19,584 nucleotides of DNA from positions 1-19,584 of the forward strand of contig JAXDKT010000007.1 in NCBI GenBank assembly GCA_034666965.1, read 5' to 3'. Numbering within the stretch: position 1 is the first letter of the stretch; each line of letters opens with the position of its first letter. The position numbers and the translations under genes are program-made. The DNA is from Chersky-267 sp034666965 (GTDB taxonomy: Bacteria; Chloroflexota; Limnocylindria; Limnocylindrales; CSP1-4). The notes beneath the pieces were generated by a model that did not search any database, had not been told where the DNA came from, and saw only the letters and a program-made list of their open reading frames with translations. Below are positions 7,738-14,304 of the stretch, piece by piece.

Positions 7738-9042
7738 TCAGCGCGACCGCGCCCGGGCGGCCATCCGGGCCGCGCTGAGCTCGGCCGAACGGGGCAGCAG
7801 CACCGCGCCGATCTGGCCGTCACCGTCGCCTGGCTTCGGGGGCGGCACGTCGTAGCGCTCGCGGACGGTGCGCCGGCTGGTCTCGCCGTCCTCGGCGTAG
7901 CGGTCGACCGCCATCAGGTCGAACGCATGGACGCTGGGCTCCTGGTTGGAGTATCGCCCGGCGCTCCAGCTGCGGGACCGCGTCCCCTGGTGCTGGAGCT
8001 CGCAGACGTGCCAGTCCTGGCGGTTGGTGAGATCCCAGAAGCCAACCGCGTCGGACGGGTCGAAGCCGGGCATCGCCATCGTCTCGGGCTCGAACAGCCA
8101 CTGGCAGACGACCCGGGTGTGGCCCACGCCGGCCGGCTCCAGCCGGTGAACCAGCAGGTAATCCGGGTGGATCGACAGGAAGGTCGATGGCCACAGCAGG
8201 TAGTAGTAGATCCGGCGCTCGTCGAGCGGGGTGATGCCGGTCATCGCGGGGCGCTCGCCGCGGTGGCCGCCCTCGAGGGCCATCGTCTCGGCGCTGTCGA
8301 CGAGCTCCATCCAGCCGCCCTGCCACGGACCGTCCGGGGCGAAGTCGCCGCCGAGGTCGTAGGGAGTCAGCTTGTTGAGCTGGGGATGGATGCCCGGGCA
8401 GTGGTAGCACTCGCTGTAGTTCTCGGCGATGAACTTCCAGTTGGCATCTACCTCGTAGGCCACCTCGTGGCCGACCCGCAGGCGGCCGAAGTCGAACCGG
8501 CCCAGGTGAGGCACAAGATCGCCCAGCCAGGGCGTCAGTTCGGGCGCGTCGGGATCGAGGCTGACGAACACGAAGCCCTGCCAGGTCGCCACCCGGACGG
8601 GCACGAGCCCCGACGTCGCGAGGCTGAAGTCCTCGAGGTCCTCGGTGTGCTTGGCCCGAATGAGCTTGCCGTCGAGGTCGTAGATCCAGGCGTGATACGG
8701 GCACTGGAACCGGACCGCCGTGCCGCAGCGCTCCTCGACCACCGCCGTCCCGCGATGCTGGCACACGTTGTAGAAACCGCGCAGGACTCCGTCCCGGCCG
8801 CGGACGATGAGCAGCGGCTCGTCGTCGACGGTGGCCAGGAAGTAGGTTCCCGACCCGGCCGCATCGGCCTCGCGCCCGACCACCACCCAGTCGCGCCGGA
8901 ACCAGCGCTCCCGTTCGAAGTCATGGATGGCCTGTTCGTGATACGCCCGTCCGGGCAGGAGCGAGGCGGCCCGATAGGGCTTGCGGACGGCGGCGATCTC
9001 TTCGGGGGTGAGCGGTGACGAGACGGTCTGCTGTGCGGTCAA
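7738..9042 (-). CDS. Rieske non-heme iron oxygenase alpha subunit (quaternary-amine/betaine demethylase-like)
   Basis: 434 residues. The Rieske [2Fe-2S] ligands are C94, H96, C114 and H117 (CQHRG and CPYHAW). The mononuclear iron ligands are H214 and H219 in ENYSECYHCPGIH, with the carboxylate presumably in the later FWDLTNRQD segment. The ECYHC pattern and overall layout recall choline monooxygenase, GbcA (glycine betaine demethylase) and Stc2 (stachydrine demethylase) more than benzoate-type dioxygenases; this is recalled family knowledge. Start: TTG at 9042, chosen because GGAGG (9051-9055) sits eight bases upstream; the frame is open further upstream, but only across the preceding gene. 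It is the last gene of the mttB-gcvT operon. No ferredoxin-reductase partner is present in the window. Confidence 0.85.
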   Translation of the reverse strand: MTAQQTVSSPLTPEEIAAVRKPYRAASLLPGRAYHEQAIHDFERERWFRRDWVVVGREADAAGSGTYFLATVDDEPLLIVRGRDGVLRGFYNVCQHRGTAVVEERCGTAVRFQCPYHAWIYDLDGKLIRAKHTEDLEDFSLATSGLVPVRVATWQGFVFVSLDPDAPELTPWLGDLVPHLGRFDFGRLRVGHEVAYEVDANWKFIAENYSECYHCPGIHPQLNKLTPYDLGGDFAPDGPWQGGWMELVDSAETMALEGGHRGERPAMTGITPLDERRIYYYLLWPSTFLSIHPDYLLVHRLEPAGVGHTRVVCQWLFEPETMAMPGFDPSDAVGFWDLTNRQDWHVCELQHQGTRSRSWSAGRYSNQEPSVHAFDLMAVDRYAEDGETSRRTVRERYDVPPPKPGDGDGQIGAVLLPRSAELSAARMAARARSR

Positions 9043-9050
9043 GGGAGCGA

Positions 9051-9055
9051 CCTCC
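9051..9055 (-). promoter_or_regulatory. Shine-Dalgarno that fixes the TTG start of the Rieske oxygenase
   Basis: GGAGG on the minus strand, eight bases before TTG at 9042. It lies in the 22-base gap after the gcvT-like stop and decides for a short protein rather than an N-terminally extended one. Confidence 0.7.
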
Positions 9056-9064
9056 GGTGCGGAC

Positions 9065-10237
9065 TTAGCTCTTGGGGACGTCTTTGCGGGGATCGAGGAA
9101 GGGGATCGCGGCGGACGACGCCGGCCACAGGCCGCCATCGGGCGCCACGATCTCGAGCGGGGTCCCAGGTGCGGCCAGCCCGATCGGCAGCCACACGTAA
9201 CCGATGTTCTTCTCGAGGCGGGGCGACCAGATGAGGTCGGTGACCGTGCCCACCGGCTGCCCGTCATGGAGCGCATCGCACTTGCGCGACAGCTCGAACG
9301 GCAGCGCGTCGCCGGCGAACTCGATCCCGACCAGCTTGCGGCTCACGCCCGCCGTGCGGATTTCCTCGAGGGCGGTCTTGCCGATGTAGTCGGCCGCCTG
9401 GGGCTCGACCAGGCGCTCGAGGCCCGACACCTCGAACGGGTTGTTGGCGATGGTCATGTCCGAGCCGTAGTTGAAGATGCCGGCCTCGATCCGGCGCGCC
9501 TCGCAGGGGGCGATCGGCCGGATCTTGTGGGGCTTGCCGGCATCCATGATCCGGTCCCACAGCTCAGCACCGCGCGACGGATCGCGCAGGTAGATCTCGT
9601 AGCCGACCTCGCCGGTCCAGCCGGTCCGGCTGATCACCACCGGGATTCCGTCGAGCTCGGTGGTCATCGTCCAGTAGTACTTGATGTCGAGGACCGCGTC
9701 GCCGAACAGGGTGCGCATGACGTCCTTGGACTTGGGTCCCTGGACCTGGACCGGGTAGACCTCCGGCTCGCGGACCTTGACGTCCAGCCCGGCATGGGTG
9801 GCCACGCCCCGGGCCCACAGCCCGGCGTCCGAGTCGGCCAGGGCCAGCCACCAGCGGTTCTCCTCCACCCGCAGCAGAACCGGGTCGTTGACGATGCCGC
9901 CGTCCTCGGCGGTGATCAGGACGTACTTGGCCTGCCCGACCGCGCACTTGGTCAGGTCGCGGCAGGTGAGCATGTTGGTGAACGCCGACGCGTCGGGGCC
10001 GCTGATCTCCACGATTCGCTCGACCGACACGTCCCAGACCGTGACGTCGTTGAGCAGCGCCCAGTACTCCTCAATCGGGTCGGCGTAGTAGCCCGGCAGG
10101 TACATGTGGTTGTAGATGTCGTAGGCGCTGCAGCCCGCGTCCAGGGTCTTCTCGAAGAACGGCGAGCGGCGGTACCAGGGACCGAAATAGAGCGTCGATG
10201 AGGCCTCGGTGGCGAGGCTGGCGGTCGAGCCGGTCAT
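9065..10237 (-). CDS. GcvT-family folate-dependent demethylase, DmdA-like
   Basis: 390 residues of aminomethyltransferase (GcvT) fold. Features: NDVTVWDVSVERIVEISGPD (63-82), GGIVNDPVLL (113-122), EPEVYPVQVQGPKSKDVM (157-174), RTGWTGEVGYEIY (204-216) and ARRIEAGIFNYGSDMTIANN (247-266). The 'ND' in GGIVNDPV replaces the DD of true glycine-cleavage T protein, and these segments resemble DMSP demethylase DmdA as I remember it. No gcvH or gcvP lies nearby, so a role in the glycine cleavage system is unlikely. The probable reaction is transfer of a methyl group from an N-, S- or O-methyl compound to tetrahydrofolate. ATG at 10235-10237 overlaps the upstream mttB stop as ATGA. Other possibilities are dimethylglycine- or sarcosine-type or aryl-methyl-ether demethylation. 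Confidence 0.82.
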   Translation of the reverse strand: MTGSTASLATEASSTLYFGPWYRRSPFFEKTLDAGCSAYDIYNHMYLPGYYADPIEEYWALLNDVTVWDVSVERIVEISGPDASAFTNMLTCRDLTKCAVGQAKYVLITAEDGGIVNDPVLLRVEENRWWLALADSDAGLWARGVATHAGLDVKVREPEVYPVQVQGPKSKDVMRTLFGDAVLDIKYYWTMTTELDGIPVVISRTGWTGEVGYEIYLRDPSRGAELWDRIMDAGKPHKIRPIAPCEARRIEAGIFNYGSDMTIANNPFEVSGLERLVEPQAADYIGKTALEEIRTAGVSRKLVGIEFAGDALPFELSRKCDALHDGQPVGTVTDLIWSPRLEKNIGYVWLPIGLAAPGTPLEIVAPDGGLWPASSAAIPFLDPRKDVPKS

Positions 10238-11793
10238 GGATTGGCGTCCTCCTGGCTGGGTGGCGGTTGGCGCAGGGCTCGGCGGGGGTTGTGGCGGCGT
10301 CCGGCCGAGGGGTCGTCGAGCGGCGTCCGCTCGGCGGCGACCGGGGGCAGATCGGGCAGTCGTTCCTGCTCGCGCAGGCCGGAGCGAATGATCCGGCGCA
10401 GCTCCTCGTCAACGGCCGGGTCGGTCTCGATCGGCTGGTACGCGGCGAGACGCTTGTCGACCTCGTCGGCGGCCCGCTGGCCCGCGTCGCGGGCGCCCTG
10501 CTTGGTCCAGTTCTCGCGGTTGTCGCGATCGATGACGTGGCCCGGCAGGTACAGCTCGGTCGGCCACTGCTCGAGGGTGTGCTGGGCCATGATCAGGTGC
10601 TGATCGGTCATGACCTGGTCGACCAGGTCGCGCGTGGGCAGGTCACCGAGCGGCTTGACCTCACGGACGAAGTGGAGCGCCTGAGCGCAGATCTCGTCGT
10701 CGAAGACCAGCTTGGCCAGGCTGAACACGAGAACGAAGTCGAGCATTCCCGGCCCGGACACCGAGTTCACGCCGGCCAGCGCCGCCAGGAGGGCACTTCC
10801 GAACGTCTCCGCGCCAGCCTGAGCGTCGAGCACCTTGGCGTCGGACAGGGCCATGTACGACTGGGTCGGCAGGCCCAGCCTCTTGGCCACCGCGACGTAG
10901 GCCACGTCCAGGTGGAGCGCCTCGATGGCCGCCATGGGCGAGCTGGCGATCTTCATGTGGAACGTGGCCGGCGCCCCGCCGAACAGGACCGGAGCGCCGG
11001 GCCGCACGACCTGGGTCATGACGATCCCGGCCAGGACGTCGACCGTATGGAAGACGGTAGCCCCCACGATGGTGACCGGGGCGATCAGGCCCATCAGCGT
11101 GACCGGCACGATCTCGACCGGGATGCCGGACTCGACGCAGTCGATCAGGTTCTGACAGGAGTCCTCGCTGTACCGGAAGTTGCCGGTGGCGGTGATCGTG
11201 AAGATCGACATCGGGCGGGCGACGAGGTCGGCCCGATCGTTCCGGAACAGCTCCATCATCGCGGCCATCCGGGGGACGCCGTGCTCGGTGAAAGCACCCG
11301 ATACGACCGGCTTCTTCGAGTTGGTGAGGCACATGTACAGCCGCCAGGCATCGGACACCTGGGCCTCGATGTCGGCGTTGGTCGAGAAGGCCGTGGCTAG
11401 GTACGGGATGTGCTTGAGCCCGTCGCCCAGGCGGACGTACTCGACGAAGTCGGTCGAGTTCGCCAGGCGTGCCTCGCCGGTGCGGTGGTCGAGGACCTTG
11501 AGCCCGCTCGAGCCGGGGATGAAGTGGACCCGGTCTCCGCCGATGTCGGCGTGCGGATTGCCGTCGCGGTCGTGGAGAATGAACGAGGACGGCGCGGTCT
11601 CAATGGCCCGCTCGACCACCTCGCGGGGGAACAGGACGCGCCCTTCGGGATCGGTCGGCAGGCCGGCGTCGATCAGTCGCTGGCGCATCGCCGGACCCCG
11701 GATCTCCATCCCGACGCTGGCCAGGATGTCCATGGCCTCGTCGAGGATCCGCTCGATGAGCTCGTCGCTGAGCACGTTCAGGGTCGGCCGCAC
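10234..11793 (-). CDS. Trimethylamine methyltransferase (MttB) family protein, non-pyrrolysine type
   Basis: 519 residues from GTG at 11793. Family hallmarks are the C-terminal barrel segments LSDAKVLDAQAGAETFGSAL (316-335), GVNSVSGPGMLDF (341-353) and FDDEICAQ (364-371). There is no in-frame TAG, so this is a member without pyrrolysine, like the glycine betaine methyltransferase MtgB of Desulfitobacterium (established family knowledge). Such enzymes move a methyl group from a quaternary amine to a cognate corrinoid protein; no corrinoid protein gene is in the window. The tail after about 480 is Pro/Arg-rich and looks disordered. Start: AAGGAG (11799-11804) lies five bases before GTG but only two before the alternative TTG at 11796. 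First gene of a coupled operon with the gcvT-like and Rieske genes. Confidence 0.85.
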   Translation of the reverse strand: MRPTLNVLSDELIERILDEAMDILASVGMEIRGPAMRQRLIDAGLPTDPEGRVLFPREVVERAIETAPSSFILHDRDGNPHADIGGDRVHFIPGSSGLKVLDHRTGEARLANSTDFVEYVRLGDGLKHIPYLATAFSTNADIEAQVSDAWRLYMCLTNSKKPVVSGAFTEHGVPRMAAMMELFRNDRADLVARPMSIFTITATGNFRYSEDSCQNLIDCVESGIPVEIVPVTLMGLIAPVTIVGATVFHTVDVLAGIVMTQVVRPGAPVLFGGAPATFHMKIASSPMAAIEALHLDVAYVAVAKRLGLPTQSYMALSDAKVLDAQAGAETFGSALLAALAGVNSVSGPGMLDFVLVFSLAKLVFDDEICAQALHFVREVKPLGDLPTRDLVDQVMTDQHLIMAQHTLEQWPTELYLPGHVIDRDNRENWTKQGARDAGQRAADEVDKRLAAYQPIETDPAVDEELRRIIRSGLREQERLPDLPPVAAERTPLDDPSAGRRHNPRRALRQPPPSQEDANP

Positions 11794-11798
11794 CAACG

Positions 11799-11804
11799 CT
11801 CCTT
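11799..11804 (-). promoter_or_regulatory. Shine-Dalgarno of the mttB-family gene
   Basis: AAGGAG on the minus strand, five bases from GTG at 11793 and two from TTG at 11796; spacing favours GTG. Confidence 0.6.
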
Positions 11805-11840
11805 ACAGGTCGCCGACGCTCCGGTCCAGGTTCGGCCCTG

Positions 11841-11858
11841 CGGCCGATTTTCCGGCCG
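11841..11858. repeat. Small inverted repeat in the mttB leader
   Basis: CGGCCG, six-base loop, CGGCCG. On the minus strand it would form a hairpin about 50 bases ahead of the mttB start. It has no U-tract and could as well be chance in GC-rich DNA. Confidence 0.25.
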
Positions 11859-11876
11859 GAGAATTCCAATGCCTCT

Positions 11877-11920
11877 CGCGTCCCGCCTGATGCGCCCGCC
11901 GGTGCACGAGGCGGGACGCG
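11877..11920. repeat. Perfect 12-bp inverted repeat between glsB-like gene and mttB operon
   Basis: CGCGTCCCGCCT (11877-11888) is repeated inverted as AGGCGGGACGCG (11909-11920) around a 20-base loop. It begins three bases past the stop of the GlsB-like gene on the minus strand, where a terminator or 3' stabilising hairpin is expected, but no U-run follows. An operator or leader element for the mttB operon is the alternative. Confidence 0.5.
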
Positions 11921-11923
11921 GCC

Positions 11924-12181
11924 TCAGCGACCGTCCTTGGGGCTGAGCGCCTCCAGGACGACCCTGACGACCACGGCGCCGAAGACCGCCACGACCACGG
12001 CGGCCACGAAGCCCTGGACCTGACCGAAGCCCAGCTCTCGGGCGATCCAACCGCCGACGATCGCGCCGAGGATGCCGACGACCACGTTGGGCAGACAGCC
12101 CCGAGCGGTTCGCCCGCCGACGACGGCGCCGGACAGGGCGCCGGCCAGGAATCCGAGCACGATCCATTCGAGGATGTCCAT
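11924..12181 (-). CDS. GlsB/YeaQ/YmgE family small membrane protein (transglycosylase-associated family)
   Basis: 85 residues, almost entirely hydrophobic: three Gly/Ala/Val-rich helices, about 3-22, 30-47 and 52-76, with a short charged tail (ALSPKDGR). The opening MDILEWIVLGFLAG aligns in pattern with the E. coli YeaQ start as I recall it (MGIISWIIFGLIAG), which favours ATG at 12181 over GTG at 12187. CACACT also ends seven bases before that ATG, the same spacing as other candidate leaderless starts here. GAGG further upstream would better suit the GTG. The family is stress-associated, with no defined biochemical activity. It lies between the dehydrogenase and the mttB operon on the same strand but is separated from the latter by a strong inverted repeat. 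Confidence 0.8.
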   Translation of the reverse strand: MDILEWIVLGFLAGALSGAVVGGRTARGCLPNVVVGILGAIVGGWIARELGFGQVQGFVAAVVVAVFGAVVVRVVLEALSPKDGR

Positions 12182-12188
12182 GGCCACC

Positions 12189-12194
12189 AGTGTG
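12189..12194 (-). promoter_or_regulatory. Weak candidate -10 box of glsB-like gene
   Basis: CACACT on the minus strand, seven bases before ATG at 12181. It departs from TANNNT at the first base, but its placement equals that at msrB and the HpcH gene. Confidence 0.3.
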
Positions 12195-12251
12195 CCACCT
12201 CGGGACCGCGGCGACCGACGCTCGGGCGGCGTCCCGGGGGCCGTCGACTGC

Positions 12252-12268
12252 GCGAGGCGTCCCCTCGC
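12252..12268. repeat. Hairpin just past the dehydrogenase stop
   Basis: GCGAGG, five-base loop, CCTCGC, starting four bases after the end of the Gfo/Idh/MocA gene on the minus strand. Terminator-like position, no U-tract. Confidence 0.35.
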
Positions 12269-12272
12269 TGCC

Positions 12273-13295
12273 TCAGGCGATCACGTCGCGCACCCGGACC
12301 GGCCGGCGCTCGCGCCAGCTTCGGGTCGCCGCCAGGGCCAGGCGCAGCGTCGCGAGCGCCTCGGTCGGGCCGGGAGCGGGCGGACGACCCGCCGCGAGCG
12401 ACTCGAAGAAGGCCTCGAGCTCACGCCGGAAGGCCACCTCGAAGCGGTCCGGGAAGCTCTCGTGATGGTCCGCTTCGAAACCGAAGGCGCGCGAATAAAC
12501 CATCGGCGTCTTCTGGGCCGCGTCGACAACGACCTTGCCCTCCGAACCGGCAACCTCCGTCCGGATGTCGTAGCCCCAGGCGGAGCGTCGTGACGTCTCA
12601 ACCGTGCCCAGCGCGCCGTTGCTGAAGCGGAGCAGGGTGACGGCCGTGTCGATGTCGTCGGCCTGGGCGAACCGCTCGTCGATCAGCACGGCGCCCCAGG
12701 CTTCCACCTCATCGACCTCGCCGACCAGGAAACGGGCCAGGTCGAAGTCGTGGACGGCCATGTCGAGGAACAGGCCGCCGCTCGTCCGGAGGAACTCGAG
12801 CGGTGGCGGGTAGGTGTCGCGGGACAGCGCCCGGAACGTCTCGAGCCGTCCGAGGGCACCGCTCTCGATGCGCTCCTTGGCCCGAAGGTAGCCGGGGTCG
12901 AACCGGCGCATGAACCCGATCTGGACCGGAATGCCGGTCCGCTCCACCAGCTCGACCACGTGCTCGGTCTCGGCCAGGCCGAGCGCGATTGGCTTCTCGC
13001 TCCAGACCGCCTTGCCCGCCGTCACCGCCGCCTCGATCAGCTTCGCGTGGGTTGATGTCGGGCTGACGATCACCACCGCCTCGACCGAAGGATCCCGGAT
13101 GGCCTCGAGCGGGTCGGCGATCGCCCGCTCGGCCTGGACGACGGCGCGTCCCTGTTCCGCGGAAGCCGGATCCGGGTCGGCGACGACGACCACCCGCACG
13201 CTGGGGATACCGGCCAGCGTGCGCAGATGGGTCTGGCCCATCCGACCCGCGCCCAGGACGGCGGCACCGATCTGGGTGTGGGGGTGGGTCGACAT
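12273..13295 (-). CDS. Gfo/Idh/MocA family NAD(P)-dependent oxidoreductase (inositol/sugar dehydrogenase-like)
   Basis: 340 residues. The N-terminal Rossmann fold carries GAGRMG (15-20) after the first strand AAVLG and an acidic residue at the second strand end (VVADPD, D40), favouring NAD. The EKP motif is at 100-102 (WSEKPIAL) and the catalytic-region segment is GGLFLDMAVHDFDLARFL, with the conserved Asp/His arrangement of inositol 2-dehydrogenase-type enzymes. It probably oxidises a cyclitol or sugar hydroxyl; the exact substrate is not readable. ATG at 13295 is chosen because the homologous core begins right after it and TATTGT ends six bases before it, with no Shine-Dalgarno; upstream extensions would run across the divergent gene. 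The divergent neighbour is an HpcH-type aldolase, suggesting a shared carbohydrate or sugar-acid pathway. Confidence 0.85.
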   Translation of the reverse strand: MSTHPHTQIGAAVLGAGRMGQTHLRTLAGIPSVRVVVVADPDPASAEQGRAVVQAERAIADPLEAIRDPSVEAVVIVSPTSTHAKLIEAAVTAGKAVWSEKPIALGLAETEHVVELVERTGIPVQIGFMRRFDPGYLRAKERIESGALGRLETFRALSRDTYPPPLEFLRTSGGLFLDMAVHDFDLARFLVGEVDEVEAWGAVLIDERFAQADDIDTAVTLLRFSNGALGTVETSRRSAWGYDIRTEVAGSEGKVVVDAAQKTPMVYSRAFGFEADHHESFPDRFEVAFRRELEAFFESLAAGRPPAPGPTEALATLRLALAATRSWRERRPVRVRDVIA

Positions 13296-13301
13296 CCGCA
13301 C

Positions 13302-13307
13302 ACAATA
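13302..13307 (-). promoter_or_regulatory. Candidate -10 box of the Gfo/Idh/MocA gene
   Basis: TATTGT on the minus strand, six bases before ATG at 13295. With the opposing -10 at 13341 the whole divergent promoter occupies only 58 bases between start codons. Confidence 0.5.
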
Positions 13308-13340
13308 CGGTGACGGCCGGTCTCGTCCAGCCGCTCGCCG

Positions 13341-13346
13341 TACACT
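13341..13346 (+). promoter_or_regulatory. Candidate -10 box of the HpcH/HpaI aldolase gene
   Basis: TACACT followed by seven bases and ATG at 13354; no Shine-Dalgarno. No convincing -35 at 17 bases. Confidence 0.5.
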
Positions 13347-13353
13347 CCGGCGG

Positions 13354-14136
13354 ATGAGCGCGCCCGATCGACCGGTCATGGTCCCCGACCTGAGCGCCAA
13401 GTTGCGCTCCGAACCGTTCCTCCTCGGCTCGTGGCTGACGATCCTGGACCCGACGGTGCCCGAGCTGATGGCGGGGGCCGGTTTCGATCTGCTCGTCGCC
13501 GACGGTGAGCACGGCTCGGTGGCCACCGCCGATCTCGTCCAGATGCTCATCGCCATCCGCGCCGCAGGCGTGCCGCTGCTGTATCGGGTCGCCGCCAACG
13601 AGCCGGTCCGGATCATGCACGCGCTCGACGCCGGGGCTGCGGGAGTCGTCGTCCCCCAGATCCGCACGGTGGCCGACGCCGAGCGTGCCGTTGCCTGGTG
13701 CCGCTACCCACCGGTCGGGTTGCGCGGCATCGCCCCGCGGCGCGCTTCTGAGTACGGACGCTCCACGACCGAGTACCTGCGCTCGGCCGACGACCGGGTG
13801 GTGTGCTGCATCCAGATCGAGACCCAGGAGGCGCTCGCCGATCTCGACGCCATCCTGGCCGTCCCCGGCGTCGACACGATCCTGATCGGGCCAAACGACC
13901 TGTCCGCCGCATTGGGCCACATCGGTGACCTCGGCCATCCCGAGGTCGAGGCCGCCGTCGCGACCGTGCTCGAACGAGCCCAGGCCCACGAGATCCCGGC
14001 CGGCATCTGGACCGCCTCCGTGGCGCAGGCCCGCCTCCGTCGCGAGCAGGGCTTCCGCTGGGCCACCCTCGGCACCGACTACGGCTTCATGGCCGCCGCC
14101 GCCGACGCGGCCGCCCGCGACGTCCGCGCCCCGTGA
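13354..14136 (+). CDS. HpcH/HpaI aldolase/citrate lyase family protein
   Basis: 260 residues, TIM-barrel class II pyruvate aldolase type. Visible motifs: GEHGS with catalytic-type H53, R78 in LLYRVAANEP, LDAGAAGVVVPQI (91-103), metal ligand E156 in IQIETQEAL and D182 in IGPNDLSAALG. These match 2-keto-3-deoxy-sugar-acid or hydroxy-ketoacid aldolases (HpaI, GarL, RhmA; family knowledge). It would cleave a 2-keto-4-hydroxy acid to pyruvate plus an aldehyde, with a divalent metal. ATG at 13354 is the start because TACACT ends seven bases before it; the frame is open upstream only over the divergent dehydrogenase. Sharing a 58-base divergent promoter with the dehydrogenase suggests co-regulation. 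Confidence 0.86.
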   Translation: MSAPDRPVMVPDLSAKLRSEPFLLGSWLTILDPTVPELMAGAGFDLLVADGEHGSVATADLVQMLIAIRAAGVPLLYRVAANEPVRIMHALDAGAAGVVVPQIRTVADAERAVAWCRYPPVGLRGIAPRRASEYGRSTTEYLRSADDRVVCCIQIETQEALADLDAILAVPGVDTILIGPNDLSAALGHIGDLGHPEVEAAVATVLERAQAHEIPAGIWTASVAQARLRREQGFRWATLGTDYGFMAAAADAAARDVRAP

Positions 14137-14160
14137 TCCGGGGCCCAACCGCCCGGAGGG

Positions 14161-14214
14161 GTCAGAAGGCCGGGCCGTCCGCCCCCTTCGCTCGTTCCAT
14201 GCCTCCGGCCTGAC
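14161..14214. repeat. Imperfect inverted repeat after the aldolase gene
   Basis: GTCA-gaa-GGCCGG (14161-14173) pairs with CCGGCC-TGAC (14205-14214) across a 31-base loop, 24 bases past the aldolase stop. Possible terminator stem without U-tract; weak. Confidence 0.25.
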
Positions 14215-14291
14215 GTCGCTGCGCGGCGAACAGCCGGGCCAATGACGTTCACGATCCCCCGGTTTGTCATCGGCTCGCCACAGTCGGGCCG

Positions 14292-14297
14292 TAGGAT
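14292..14297 (+). promoter_or_regulatory. Candidate -10 box of msrB
   Basis: TAGGAT followed by seven bases and ATG at 14305. This supports the 14305 start over an in-frame ATG at 14242. Confidence 0.5.
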
Positions 14298-14304
14298 GGT
14301 TGGC

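Noticed and set aside
9043..9276. N-terminal extension of the Rieske oxygenase to 9276
   Set aside because: It overlaps the gcvT-like gene and lacks a ribosome site; GGAGG clearly serves TTG at 9042.
7927..11400. Series of long plus-strand open frames (7927-9018, 8981-10201, 10198-11400) opposite the mttB operon
   Set aside because: Antisense shadows of the Rieske, gcvT-like and mttB genes, rich in Arg/Val/Asp/Gln/His with no recognisable fold.
10234..11793. Pyrrolysine-containing MttB
   Set aside because: No in-frame TAG within the 519 codons.
14242..14304. Earlier in-frame ATG for msrB at 14242
   Set aside because: The extra 21 residues are not part of the family and would place the TAGGAT promoter-like element inside the gene; 14305 fits family length.
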